DNA of 64,000 nt from JANJUO01 sp942492935 (GCA_942492935.1 OW818654.1:1054001-1118000), one strand, 5' to 3'. Positions 8,693 to 17,888 are shown, counted from the first letter of the stretch. The notes: generated from the sequence alone by a model not told the origin. A program made the numbers and translations.

Positions 8693-9310
8693 TTATTTTA
8701 TTTTATATTTGGTTAGTACAGATTTCATAACAAGAGTTTTGTTACCAGTAATTGGATTAATTTCATAATCTTCATTTGCAATTTGTCCAATTCCAGGCGT
8801 ATAATAATTATATGAAATGTCAGTTTCTTTGCTATCATCTAAAATTACTTGTACATATTTGATACAATTGAATTTACCAGCGAGTGTAGTATATACTACA
8901 TTGATACTATCAACATAAAATTTTGTATTCTCGTCTTCTGAAATTATTTCACCTTTGGATACAGGATATTTAAAAACCATAATATAGTCCATACCGAGAT
9001 ATCGAGATGTAATACGAAGCCCATTAGGTTCATTTTTATAATATGATGGTGTTAAAAAAGTAGCATTTGTAAAAATATTAAAGTATCTCAATTGCATTTG
9101 ATTTTCACCATTATACTCAATTTCTGAATCTACTGTTAATCTATAAGCTGCTGAATCAGTAGATGAAGTATAAAAATAGTTAGAGTAATATTCCCAATAA
9201 TTACCAATTTTTAATGGCATAAGCACAGAAGAATCTGTTGGATTGTTTCCGTTATCGCCACAAGAATAAACGAAAATTGCTAATAGAATTAATGCGAATA
9301 CTTTTTTCAT
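8693..9310 (-). CDS. Lipoprotein, paralogue of the genes at 57880 and 9761
   Basis: 205 residues. The signal peptide ends in IFVYSC with Cys17 as lipidation site, then GDNGNNPTDSSVLMPLKIGNYWEYYS. The product at 57880-58509 shares GNNPTxSSVLMPL, the TVDSEI segment, GKFxCIKYV and the SYNYYTPxIGxIA region, so the two are clear paralogues; the product at 9761-10561 shares the LPLKVGNYWIYS part. The closing pattern of a tyrosine-rich sentence (YYTPGIG) recurs in secreted Bacteroidota proteins of unknown function. Envelope location is likely; the activity is not known. It is probably the first gene of the 9310-7395 unit. Confidence 0.65.
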   Translation of the reverse strand: MKKVFALILLAIFVYSCGDNGNNPTDSSVLMPLKIGNYWEYYSNYFYTSSTDSAAYRLTVDSEIEYNGENQMQLRYFNIFTNATFLTPSYYKNEPNGLRITSRYLGMDYIMVFKYPVSKGEIISEDENTKFYVDSINVVYTTLAGKFNCIKYVQVILDDSKETDISYNYYTPGIGQIANEDYEINPITGNKTLVMKSVLTKYKIK

Positions 9311-9371
9311 TTTTTTAATCCTTTATTTATTAAATTTTTAATATATTGTCATATAAATTCTATATATTCAA

Positions 9372-9439
9372 GCAACGTAGTTGCTTTTTCAAACCCCGAA
9401 AACCGCACACCGAAACCCAATATGCCGCAACTACGTTGT
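9372..9439. repeat. Facing pair of GTA-loop hairpins
   Basis: GCAAC-GTA-GTTGC (9372-9384) and GCAAC-TAC-GTTGT (9427-9439), in the 450-base gap between two lipoprotein genes. The short stretch between them holds AAACCCCGAAAACCGC and ACCGAAACCC. They belong to the same family as 3820 and 13460. The rest of the gap holds the structured-RNA candidate at 9606-9707. Confidence 0.65.
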
Positions 9440-9605
9440 CAATAAAAAATCAAAATCGGAAAACATTTGTTTAATTTGCTCTGTTTCCATAAGTAAATTA
9501 TAAATAAATTTTCATAATTCCAAAATATTTCAATCCAGAACACCAATTTCTAAAGTTTATAAGTATAAATACCGAAAATATATTAATGTAGAAACAACAC
9601 AAAAG

Positions 9606-9707
9606 GAGGTGGTCGCGATGGGGAATGCTGCAAAGAAGTATTCACCGGCAGAAATTCTGATTTAAGGTGTACAGGGTGGGTGGGAAATCAGTATTTCAAT
9701 CGCAACA
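9606..9707 (+). ncRNA. Candidate structured RNA (three-stem fold)
   Basis: A compact, less A/T-rich block inside the 450-base gap at 9311-9760. GTCGCGAT (9612-9619) pairs with ATCGCAAC (9699-9706) with one mismatch, closing the structure. CTGC (9628-9631) pairs with GCAG (9648-9651). GAAATTCTGATTT (9651-9663) pairs with AAATCAGTATTTC (9685-9697), 12 of 13, around a G-rich loop. AAAGGAGGTGG just before it looks like a strong ribosome-binding site, and a 15-codon frame starts at 9618, but its start codon lies in the closing stem. No known RNA family is recognised; a relic of a mobile element is an alternative. The orientation is a guess. Confidence 0.35.
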
Positions 9708-9760
9708 AAGAATTCTCTGAAAATTACAAATAATTATTCTGTTTATTTATTTTCATAAAA

Positions 9761-10561
9761 TCAATTTAACTTATATCTAATTAATGTTTTTTCTAATCCA
9801 TTAACATTATTAATGGTTGTCGGAAATTTTGGGTCAGAATTTATTGGCAAAAATCTTTGATATGATGGTTTAGAATAATAATAGACTAATCCTATACTAT
9901 CTGCATAATTATATATTATGGTGTTTTTGTAAAATTTTACTGCATTAATATTATCATAATCAAATAAAGCTCGTGTATCAACCAATTCCTGAAATTGACT
10001 AAAAGTAATTTCACCCAAATCATTAATAATTTTGTCTGAATAGATATATTGAGTATTTATTGTTACTTCGAAATTTGAATTATAAATTTTATCTAAAAAT
10101 GATAAAGGATAGTTATCATTATTATATTGGAATGAATTCCATTTCGTATTATTTTGGTCTGTCAATTTCACCCAAACTGGCTCGAGATCAGAAATAATAA
10201 AATTTTGCTTATCACGCAAAACATACAAACAATTATTATCTATGCTAAAATATTCTGTATTTATTAATTTCCCATCACTAAAATTATTGAATTTATAAGC
10301 TTTTTGCTTGTAAATATTTCCATTTGTAATAGTTGTAACCTCTAAGAAATCAACAATAACCATTGAATCCACCCTTTTAGAATCATTGATTTTATTACCA
10401 TTAATATCAATCTCAAAAACAGAATAAATCCAATAATTCCCCACTTTTAATGGCAAATAATTTTTATAAACTTTTACGTCAGGATTTACTATAGTCCTTT
10501 CAGCATCACAACCACTTAATAATATTGCAAACATAATTAGAGCTAATATTTTTATAAACAT
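9761..10561 (-). CDS. Lipoprotein of the same family as 8693
   Basis: 266 residues from the ATG at 10561, chosen because MFIKILALIMFAILLSGC is a compact lipoprotein signal (Cys18), while the frame to 10627 adds a second, non-signal hydrophobic stretch. The N-terminal VYKNYLPLKVGNYWIYSVFEI matches the corresponding part of the lipoproteins at 8693 and 57880; the remainder is longer and diverged, with a C-terminal ending in a TLIRYKLN-like strand comparable to VLTKYKIK. Function unknown; probable outer-membrane or periplasmic lipoprotein. It is divergent from ppa, with a 169-base shared upstream region. Confidence 0.6.
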   Translation of the reverse strand: MFIKILALIMFAILLSGCDAERTIVNPDVKVYKNYLPLKVGNYWIYSVFEIDINGNKINDSKRVDSMVIVDFLEVTTITNGNIYKQKAYKFNNFSDGKLINTEYFSIDNNCLYVLRDKQNFIISDLEPVWVKLTDQNNTKWNSFQYNNDNYPLSFLDKIYNSNFEVTINTQYIYSDKIINDLGEITFSQFQELVDTRALFDYDNINAVKFYKNTIIYNYADSIGLVYYYSKPSYQRFLPINSDPKFPTTINNVNGLEKTLIRYKLN

Positions 10562-10730
10562 ATTTCCACCAATAAACTTTAATAAAAAACCCATCATTAA
10601 AAATATAATAACAATACAAAGCATCATAAAGTTACAAAAAAAGTAAAAATAAAAAAATAAATAGTCAAATTAAGTGAAAAATATATTAATTTTGAATTAG
10701 TTTTTTGAAATAATTAGAAAAAAGATTACA

Positions 10731-11456
10731 ATGGAATCATTAAGTGAATTTTGGCGTTTAGCGGGATTAAGATATAAATCTCATCCTTGGCATGGGGTAA
10801 AAATTGGGGACGATGTACCCAATATTGTAACTGTATATATAGAAGTTGTTCCTTCTGATACATTGAAATATGAAGTAGATAAGGAAACAGGTTATTTAAA
10901 GATTGACAGACCACAGAAATTTTCAAACTATATTCCTGCTTTGTACGGGTTTATCCCTCAAACATATTGTGGAAAATCTGTTGCTGATTATTGTAACTCA
11001 AAGACAAATAGGCGAGATATAGTTGGAGATGGCGACCCATTGGATATTTGTGTATTAACTGAACGCAATATTCAACACGGTGATATTTTATTACAGGCAA
11101 TTCCAATTGGTGGATTTAGAATGATTGATGGTGGCGAAGCAGACGATAAAATCATAGCTACATTAAAAAATGACGAAGTATATTCTGGTTTTAATGATAT
11201 TGATGATGTACCTGCATCATTAATAAATAGGTTGAAGCACTATTTTTTGACTTACAAAGATATGCCCGGTCAAATCACACCAAGATGTGAAATTACTCAT
11301 ATTTATTCAAGAGATGAAGCACACGAAGTAATTAATCGTAGTAGAAAAGACTATACACGCAAATTTGGAAAATTAGAAAATAAACTTTCTGTAGCGGCTA
11401 TTGAAGCAATTTCATTTGCTCAAGATATTCGCAAAAGAAAATCTCAAGATAGCTAA
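10731..11456 (+). CDS. ppa: Inorganic pyrophosphatase (family I)
   Basis: Hydrolyses pyrophosphate to orthophosphate in the cytoplasm, pulling biosynthetic reactions forward. The family I metal-binding signature DGDPLDICVL is present (D100, D102, D105), with YGFIPQTYCG (72-81) before it and a downstream metal/substrate lysine region DDKIIA. At 241 residues it is longer than the roughly 175-residue bacterial enzymes, with extra N-terminal HPWHGVKIGDD and a C-terminal SRKDYTRKFGKLENK tail, as in the longer eukaryote-like/Bacteroidota variants. It stands alone. TAATTTTG at 10687-10694 could be a -7 element but no matching -33 element is evident. Confidence 0.93.
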   Translation: MESLSEFWRLAGLRYKSHPWHGVKIGDDVPNIVTVYIEVVPSDTLKYEVDKETGYLKIDRPQKFSNYIPALYGFIPQTYCGKSVADYCNSKTNRRDIVGDGDPLDICVLTERNIQHGDILLQAIPIGGFRMIDGGEADDKIIATLKNDEVYSGFNDIDDVPASLINRLKHYFLTYKDMPGQITPRCEITHIYSRDEAHEVINRSRKDYTRKFGKLENKLSVAAIEAISFAQDIRKRKSQDS

Positions 11457-11632
11457 ATGTAATGAAAGATTGCAATCATAATTGAAGTAAATAATATAAT
11501 TTATATTGCAAAAACATCATTAATATTACTTTATTTTGAGAAATAAAAAATTTTCCTTGTTCTTTTGAATAAATATTATTAAATTTCATTCTTTAGAATT
11601 GCTTTTTTGTTTTTTGTTTTTTGGAGTTATAG

Positions 11633-11896
11633 ATGGTATCTATTTACGTTGGAAATCTTTTGTTTAAAACTACTTCTGAAGAAGTTAGAAGTTTATTTGA
11701 ACAACACGGCGAAGTTGTTTCCGTGAAATTAATTACTGATAGAGATTCAGGTCGCCCAAAAGGGTATGGTTTTGTAGAAATGAGTGATGAAACAGCAGCA
11801 AATAATGCTGTTGAGCAACTAAATGGTATGGAATTTGGTGGCAGAATGTTGAAAGTGAATATTTCTCGTGAAAGGGAAACTAATAGTAGATATTAA
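11633..11896 (+). CDS. RRM-type RNA-binding protein
   Basis: 87 residues forming one RNA recognition motif: RNP2 IYVGNL (4-9) and RNP1 KGYGFVEM (43-50), with conserved DRDSGRPKG before RNP1 and LNGMEFGGRMLKVN after it, then a short basic tail RERETNSRY. Such single-RRM proteins are common in Bacteroidota and cyanobacteria and often respond to cold. TTGGAGTTATAG precedes the start, giving a good ribosome-binding site. It is monocistronic. The RNA targets are unknown. Confidence 0.9.
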   Translation: MVSIYVGNLLFKTTSEEVRSLFEQHGEVVSVKLITDRDSGRPKGYGFVEMSDETAANNAVEQLNGMEFGGRMLKVNISRERETNSRY

Positions 11897-12166
11897 TAAT
11901 CATAGTTTTTTGGTTTATTTTTAAGGAATAGAATAATAGTAGTGATTACAAATTATTTTATTCCTTTTTTCGTATTTTTTTTTGGCTATATTTATCAATC
12001 TTTTTAGTATTAATTCCTTGAATTTCCAATATGGAAAATGGATGAAATTTTCTGGTTTATTTGTCAATGTATAAAATTGCAGTATAAATGAAAAAATATT
12101 GAAACAAAAAACAGTCTTTTTTCGTATCATAATTGTCTTTGATTATTTATAAATAGGATTAATAAA

Positions 12167-12457
12167 ATGAAAACAACTACTGTAAAATCAGTGGCAATGA
12201 TACTATTTGCCTTATTTGCATTTTCAATTAACGGATTCTCTGCCGAATCTAATTCATCATTTTTAAAATTAGACGAAAGTGTGATTTCAGACAAAGACAA
12301 GTTTGAAAAAACTCTTGAATCTATGCCTGAAATTATTGATTTCTATATCAATCCAGATAATGGTTTGGTTTCTGTTTTACTCAAGAATAATTATGATGAA
12401 AAATACTTGATTAAGGAATTAGAAAAGCATAATTATGCTTTAAAAATTAACAGGTAA
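12167..12457 (+). CDS. Small exported protein with HMA-like fold, no CxxC
   Basis: 96 residues. MKTTTVKSVAMILFALFAFSINGFSAES is a signal peptide with probable cleavage after GFSA. The rest, about 65 residues, has the length and beta-alpha-beta pattern of a ferredoxin-like heavy-metal-associated domain (FEKTLESMPEIIDFYINPDNGLVSVLLKN), but the metal-binding CxxC is absent, so a metal role is not supported. Its 3' end overlaps the convergent CPBP protease gene by 18 bases. Function unknown. Confidence 0.6.
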   Translation: MKTTTVKSVAMILFALFAFSINGFSAESNSSFLKLDESVISDKDKFEKTLESMPEIIDFYINPDNGLVSVLLKNNYDEKYLIKELEKHNYALKINR

Positions 12458-13075
12458 AACTACAAATATTGCTAAATCCCATAGACAATGTGATATTAAG
12501 CCAGGCACAATACTATTGTATTTTGAGTATAATATTGACCAATGTAAGCCCAATACAAATGCGGCTACAAGCAACATTGGATTAAATGCCCAAATATGAA
12601 CAAAAGAGTATAGAAATATTGCGAGTATTGTGCCTTGTTTGACGCCAATTTTTTTAATTAGACGGTCTTGGATAAAACCTCGCCAAAATAATTCTTCAGC
12701 CGGACCAATTAGGAAAAACAACAATAAGCCAATTATCATTGGTGATGCTTGTTCTCGTGTTAAGTATATAGCTTGTATCTGTGGAACAGCCCATTCAAAT
12801 AACTCAGAAAAAATCCATACCCCAAATCTTGAAAGCAAATATAATAATATTGCATGGATTACACCAATTAATACATAACTCCATTTAAAAGCAAATATCT
12901 GTTTTAATCTATTTTTTTCAATAATTAATGTAAATAATGACAAAGTAACTGTTGATATTGCCATTGCTTGCCAGAAGTAATTATTATGTATGAATGATGT
13001 AAATTCAAACGAAGGCGAAAACATCACAAACCAGAATAAAGCCGCTAAACCTAATCCAATATAAAAAATTTTCAT
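12440..13075 (-). CDS. CPBP family intramembrane metalloprotease
   Basis: 211 residues, a multi-spanning membrane protein of the CAAX protease/bacteriocin-processing (Abi/CPBP) family. The motif EELFWR (E127, E128, R132), His160 in SFVHIWAF and His196 in SHCLWD are the three conserved catalytic motifs of this glutamate intramembrane protease family. The start is put at 13075 (MKIFYIGLGLAALFW); the frame continues upstream to 13174, but that part is translated from a hairpin repeat (reading MEMDSETSSEYQ) and should not be included. Substrate unknown: in bacteria these enzymes are linked to peptide maturation or bacteriocin immunity. The 3' end overlaps the gene at 12167-12457. Confidence 0.85.
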   Translation of the reverse strand: MKIFYIGLGLAALFWFVMFSPSFEFTSFIHNNYFWQAMAISTVTLSLFTLIIEKNRLKQIFAFKWSYVLIGVIHAILLYLLSRFGVWIFSELFEWAVPQIQAIYLTREQASPMIIGLLLFFLIGPAEELFWRGFIQDRLIKKIGVKQGTILAIFLYSFVHIWAFNPMLLVAAFVLGLHWSILYSKYNSIVPGLISHCLWDLAIFVVLPVNF

Positions 13076-13140
13076 TCTAATTTTCTCAAATAATAAAATT
13101 GAATATTGACGCAAATTATTTGAAAAGATTTTTTTTCTTT

Positions 13141-13605
13141 GGTATTCTGAACTTGTTTCAGAATCCATTTCCAAGCCGTCATTCTGAACTCGTTTCAGAA
13201 TCTATTCTTGAATACCCTAATTTCACACAACGTGAGAAATCCAATGAACTTTTTCGGACTTTTCATCATTATTACTGGATTCCGCATCAAGTGCGGAATG
13301 ACATTTAAAGCAAATTGTCATTCTGAACTCGTTTCAGAATCCATTCTTGAATACCCTAATTTCTCACAACGTGAGAAATCCAGTACCTTTAGCAAAGTAT
13401 CTATATCGCTCCTACGGAGCTTTAGCAAAAAAGATACAGATATTTTCTATTAATATATCGCAACTACGTTGCTAAAATCGGAAACCAATTTGTAGAGATT
13501 CCGCACTGGAAGTTGTATTTCAATAGAATATGGATTCCTCACGTCGTTCGTAATGACAGTAATTTTTCATTAGTGTCTTTCTGAACTTGTTTAAGAATCT
13601 ATTTA
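13141..13605. repeat. Cluster of hairpin repeats upstream of the CPBP gene
   Basis: The gap from 13076 to 13703 has no gene. It contains inverted-orientation copies of the ATTCTGAAC...TTCAGAAT family (near 13144, 13181, 13318 and 13577) and ATTCC...GGAAT units (near 13280 and 13530), several preceded by GTCATT. The same sentence is repeated with small changes twice (from 13178 and from 13316): hairpin, TTGAATACCCTAATTTC, then GTGAGAAATCCA. GTA-loop hairpins lie at 13408-13420 and 13460-13472, and a 33-bp palindrome at 13629-13661. Two frames in the track across this block are translations of repeats. Confidence 0.85.
13408..13472. repeat. Two GTA-loop hairpins (inverted orientation)
   Basis: GCTCC-TAC-GGAGC (13408-13420) and GCAAC-TAC-GTTGC (13460-13472), 52 nt apart start to start. 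These are the same two arm types as in the pair at 3820/3872, where they are also 52 nt apart but in the opposite order, so this pair looks like an inverted copy of that unit. Confidence 0.7.
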
Positions 13606-13628
13606 CGATTTATGCCATTTTCGAAACA

Positions 13629-13661
13629 AGATGTCCAACACTTTAAAAGTGTTGGACATCT
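13629..13661. repeat. 33-bp palindrome, AGATGTCC family (copy 2)
   Basis: Arms AGATGTCCAACAC and complement around TTTAAAA. Copies with CAACAC arms also occur at 44909 and 47608. It lies 42 bases beyond the stop of the 1394-residue gene on the minus strand and could act as its transcript end, although no clear T run follows. Confidence 0.85.
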
Positions 13662-13703
13662 GAAATAATAGTAAAACGTATTTTTCATTGAATAATCAAA
13701 CAA

Positions 13704-16700
13704 TCATTCCAATATAAATTTTTCTAATTTGGTTACTGAACCACATTGCATTTTAATAAAATATATACCTGAACCTATATTTTCTAATGATATGTTTTTA
13801 TTATGAATTCCTTTTGAAACGAATGAATTATCTAATAATTTAATTTCTTCACCAAATACATTGAAAAGTGAAATGCTTGTATAAGTATCAAAAGGAACGG
13901 AATAATTGATTGAAATACTATTTCCAACAACTGGATTTGGAGAAACTTTCAATATTTGAAAATTAAACTCAGAAAATTTCAATTTTCTTAATTCATCTAC
14001 ACAAACTGGCACTGTTTCAATTCTTGACCTACCATTTTTGAATTGAATGCAACTGTTTGATGAGATGGCAATTACTTCAATATCTGAATAATTAAATGTA
14101 TCATTTGCGAAATATGTATCAAATTGAATGGAAAATATATTTTCATTTCCAACAATATTTTGGTCGGCTATAGAATTTAATCTGAAACTAATTTCACTTG
14201 TATTATCAATTTCAGGTTTGGAAATTGTATATTTTCCAATTAAATTATTTCCAATTTTCAATGAACTCAAATCAGGTAATAGTACAGCATTATTATAAGA
14301 TAATTTAATCTGAATTTCACCCATTGGAATACTGCTCAAATCAAGATTATAATCAAGCCGACATTTTATTTCTACTTTTTTCCCAATTTCTATTATTTGA
14401 GAAACTGGTGTAATTACTAACTCAGGTTGGTCAATTTTTGTTCTTCCAACAATTTGTCCAATTTTCTTGATTGTTGGATTTTCTTCATCAAAAAATTGAA
14501 AATCAATGCTTTTTTGAATTATACTTTCGGGTTTAAAAGATAATGTAACCAATTGAGTTTGTTTCGGTTGTATCTCAAAACCATCAAGAATGGAATTATC
14601 TTCAAGTACGAACTCATTTTCATTGTTTAAAAATTCTAATTTGCTTGCTTTAAAAGGTTTAGTTCCATTATTAATAATTTTTGCTGAAATTAATTCAGAA
14701 TTATTAATACAAGCAATGCCCTCACCATTAATTATCTGTATGTTTTGATTTGAAGCACTTCCATTTAGAAATAAATTAGAATTACTTAATGCTGTACTAA
14801 GCACTTTTATAACAGACGAATAATTCCCATCATTTTCAGGAGCAAAATATACATCAAAGGTTATAGTTTCACTCGGTGCTAATTTTATTGGTAATCCAAC
14901 TTTTGATTTGTCATATTTGAATCCATAAGTACCATATTTATCAATTTCATCAGATATTTCTTCATTATGAAATAAATCTTGAATAACAACAGTATCAGCA
15001 AATTGCCATTCAGAAACACTCAAATTTTTGATTGTAATTGTTCTTATTTCAGGTTTTTCAGAATTACCCGAAATAATACTTCCAAAGTCAATAGTTTCAT
15101 CATTTATTTTTGGCACTGTACCAAAACCACGCAGTTCTGAAATTGTGTTCAATAATTTGTCGTCATTATACTTGATTTTGAGCAAGTGTTCACCCTGATT
15201 TGTAGGTCTGAAATTAACTTTGAATTTGTATGAATCACCAGATTTAATTGTTAAATTCACAAATTGTTGTCTATTAAATTCAAATGCATTTCCGTTTATA
15301 TCTTCAATAATTTCAATATTATTAATCTTAATATCTTCTAAACCAGTATTTTGAATTACTATACCAGAATCTAAACTCACGATTGGATATGGTCCAGATG
15401 GAAATTCTGTTCTGTGAATAGGTTTTCTTAGCCAATTATAAGAAGTAGCAGCTAACCCTTCCTTTATACCTCTACCATTAATATAAGTAATACTATCTAT
15501 TGTGTTTGCATCACTCATAAAAACAATTGAATCACTATAAACTTGCTCATTAATTGGTTTAAATTCAATTGTAAAGTCAAATTTATCATTGGGGTTGATA
15601 ATTAGTTTATTTGACGGTGATATTTCCCGTCCGAAATTGATTTTAAAAACGCTATTAAATGTGGGTTTAAAATTTGATATTACTAAATCTGATGAGCCAG
15701 CGTTATGAATAAATACTTTTTCAATAACGGATTTGTTTACCGTAACATCTCCGAATGAAACATCGTCAGCAATAATAACAGGATTACCCACATTTGCTTC
15801 AATATGCGTATAATAACTAAAAAGACAATCTGACCCAAAACCAATTGAATCAATAAACTTTCCTGATTGAGGTGATTTAAACTCAACATCAAATGCAAAT
15901 TCTTGTTGAGGGTTCAATTCAATTGACTGTGGTATTGAAGTAATAATTTTAAAACCTTGAACATTAGATTTTAAATTTAATTTATTCAATGTAACCGTCT
16001 TTTGACCAATATTTTTCAAAGTAAATGTTCTACTACTTGATTCATTAATTTTAAAATATCCGTAATTTTCATAATTAGTATTAATAGAAATTTTTGGAGC
16101 TTTATAAATTATGGCAATATTTGAAAAATTACTTTTACCATCCCAGAATTGCATTAGTGCTTTAGCATCTTTCTTTTTATCAACAATATTGAGATTCCAA
16201 TTCATTGTAACTGTTTCGTTTGTAATGATTTGGTCACATTCTCCTTTGACATAATTTTCAGAAAAATCCGAATAAAACACCCAACCAGCTAAATTTGACC
16301 TTACTGTAGAATTTTCAGGTTTATCTTTTGTAGTTCCTTGAATACTGCCATCGCATAAAATTTGATATGTAACTTCAGGAGCAGTAGCATCTTCTTTCTC
16401 CAAACTTAATAAATCAAGTCCAGCCGGCATACCGTAAGAATCATTACTTGAAAATCCGTAAAGATATGCCACAAAAGGTAAAGGTGAACTAAGTGTAAAA
16501 ACCCCATATTGAGGTAATTTATAAACAAGATGATAATACTTTTTGCCATTTAATTGATAGCTAAATTCTTCATTTAACAATGGTGTAATTGTATTTAAAT
16601 TTTGATAAATAATCCCACTTTTAGTTTGAGTTCCAAATTCAATATTATCAGGCATTACATCTGTAGTTTTTTCAAAAATCAAAGTCAGATAATTAGAATT

Positions 16701-17888
16701 ATATTTCTGACCAGCTGGACTTGCAGGAACGGCTAATTGTATTACTTTTTGAAATTGTGTTAATGGAGATAGAATCATTTGAAAAGGGTCGCCTGGTGGC
16801 TCTGGGAAACCATCTTCTTCAACTCCTGTATTGTATAATGTTACAGATATTGGTTTATCTGCTGTTATAATATCTGCTGATGAAGTGGTTGTATTAGTTC
16901 TAAATTCTAAAAAGCCATCGTAGATTTTTCCACCTGCTTTTGCTATATTACCTTTTAGCTGACCATTGACATAAATATTTGTGTTATTTTCTTTTGCAAA
17001 AACTCTAAGTACAGAATTAAATTTCCTGCCATAAATCCTTGGAATAAAATAAGTATCAGACCATGTATTGATTGGTGTTTCCATTTCAGTAATGTAATCA
17101 CAAAATTTATTAGCTATAGGAATATTGGCACATTGATTACCACTAATTACAGAAACAGGATAGTTACTTTTAATTCTGCTGCCCGTTAAATCTGCATCAT
17201 TTCCCTTTGATGAAATCATCCAAACATCACCTTTGTTTAGGTATTTTGTAATAGATTCATCTGGTTTTGTTCCACCTGAAGTTTGACTACTATTGTTGCC
17301 GCCCATAGTAAAGGTAACTTCAGTACCATCATACGCCGCAACAATACCACTCAACGAAGGCAAACTATTATAAATAGGATAATATGAAGACGCATCATTT
17401 ATAGAAGAAACAATATATTCATTTGCTAATGAAGATACTGGGTAAGCAAGATAACCATCACTTGAATTTCCATTCCGAACAAGAACATATACAATAATTG
17501 GTGATTCGGAGGTTACTCTAATACCAGTATTTTTGAAAATATCACTTCCAAAGACTGGTTCAGTGCTACTTTTGGTATAGGGCTGTGCAATGGAAGGAGA
17601 AATATTAAATTCAATTACTTCGCCTAATTGTACTTTTTTTACTTGTTTAAATGCTTTTCCGGGAATTTCGACTGTAACATTTGTTTCTGTGAATGATGAT
17701 GCAAATATTTTGACTGTGTTTTCAATACCATTATTATCAGACAAACCCGGAATAACTGTAAGCCAGTATTCAATACCAACGTTATTTTTATTCATAATAG
17801 GAGGTAATTTATCTAATAAGTCGCTAATTTCATCAGAAATAAGTATTGAACTAAATGTAAAAAATAAAATCAAATATAAATAACGCAT
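13704..17888 (-). CDS. Type IX-secreted protein: IgGFc-binding domain, ASH repeats, sorting domain
   Basis: A 1394-residue secreted protein. Order: signal peptide (1-18), an IgGFc-binding-like N-terminal domain (about 35-400; PVSVISGNQCANIP and CDYITEMETPINTWSDTY are typical), then several ASPM/SPD-2/Hydin-type beta-sandwich repeats (choice-of-anchor D; patterns such as FTLKNIGQKTVTLNKL, VFIHNAGSSDLVISNFKP and IVIQNTGLEDIKINNIEI), a cohesin-like region near 1170-1290, and a C-terminal Por secretion tail (SPNPVVGNSISINYSVP ... GIYFIKM) that directs export by the type IX system and surface attachment. It is expected on the cell surface, probably in adhesion; the ligand is unknown. Single-gene unit, downstream of the hicBA region. 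Confidence 0.82.
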   Translation of the reverse strand: MRYLYLILFFTFSSILISDEISDLLDKLPPIMNKNNVGIEYWLTVIPGLSDNNGIENTVKIFASSFTETNVTVEIPGKAFKQVKKVQLGEVIEFNISPSIAQPYTKSSTEPVFGSDIFKNTGIRVTSESPIIVYVLVRNGNSSDGYLAYPVSSLANEYIVSSINDASSYYPIYNSLPSLSGIVAAYDGTEVTFTMGGNNSSQTSGGTKPDESITKYLNKGDVWMISSKGNDADLTGSRIKSNYPVSVISGNQCANIPIANKFCDYITEMETPINTWSDTYFIPRIYGRKFNSVLRVFAKENNTNIYVNGQLKGNIAKAGGKIYDGFLEFRTNTTTSSADIITADKPISVTLYNTGVEEDGFPEPPGDPFQMILSPLTQFQKVIQLAVPASPAGQKYNSNYLTLIFEKTTDVMPDNIEFGTQTKSGIIYQNLNTITPLLNEEFSYQLNGKKYYHLVYKLPQYGVFTLSSPLPFVAYLYGFSSNDSYGMPAGLDLLSLEKEDATAPEVTYQILCDGSIQGTTKDKPENSTVRSNLAGWVFYSDFSENYVKGECDQIITNETVTMNWNLNIVDKKKDAKALMQFWDGKSNFSNIAIIYKAPKISINTNYENYGYFKINESSSRTFTLKNIGQKTVTLNKLNLKSNVQGFKIITSIPQSIELNPQQEFAFDVEFKSPQSGKFIDSIGFGSDCLFSYYTHIEANVGNPVIIADDVSFGDVTVNKSVIEKVFIHNAGSSDLVISNFKPTFNSVFKINFGREISPSNKLIINPNDKFDFTIEFKPINEQVYSDSIVFMSDANTIDSITYINGRGIKEGLAATSYNWLRKPIHRTEFPSGPYPIVSLDSGIVIQNTGLEDIKINNIEIIEDINGNAFEFNRQQFVNLTIKSGDSYKFKVNFRPTNQGEHLLKIKYNDDKLLNTISELRGFGTVPKINDETIDFGSIISGNSEKPEIRTITIKNLSVSEWQFADTVVIQDLFHNEEISDEIDKYGTYGFKYDKSKVGLPIKLAPSETITFDVYFAPENDGNYSSVIKVLSTALSNSNLFLNGSASNQNIQIINGEGIACINNSELISAKIINNGTKPFKASKLEFLNNENEFVLEDNSILDGFEIQPKQTQLVTLSFKPESIIQKSIDFQFFDEENPTIKKIGQIVGRTKIDQPELVITPVSQIIEIGKKVEIKCRLDYNLDLSSIPMGEIQIKLSYNNAVLLPDLSSLKIGNNLIGKYTISKPEIDNTSEISFRLNSIADQNIVGNENIFSIQFDTYFANDTFNYSDIEVIAISSNSCIQFKNGRSRIETVPVCVDELRKLKFSEFNFQILKVSPNPVVGNSISINYSVPFDTYTSISLFNVFGEEIKLLDNSFVSKGIHNKNISLENIGSGIYFIKMQCGSVTKLEKFILE

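Noticed and set aside
9618..9665. 15-codon frame (MGNAAKKYSPAEILI) with a strong purine run upstream
   Set aside because: Too short to support, its start lies in the closing stem of a strong RNA fold, and nothing similar is known to me. Kept only as an alternative in the structured-RNA entry.
9690..9710. TATTTCAATCGCAACA as a CRISPR-like repeat
   Set aside because: Occurs once and its bases are explained by pairing with the block at 9612-9619.
11921..12130. Minus-strand frame of 69 codons
   Set aside because: Low-complexity, Phe/Lys/Ile/Asn-rich translation of A/T-rich spacer, no ribosome-binding site or domain.
13076..13174. Longer start for the CPBP protease
   Set aside because: The extension reads repeat DNA (MEMDSETSSEYQ) and precedes the natural membrane start.
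13099..13453. Two overlapping plus-strand frames reading SELVSESILEYPN-type text
   Set aside because: Translations of the hairpin repeats. The same words appear in both.
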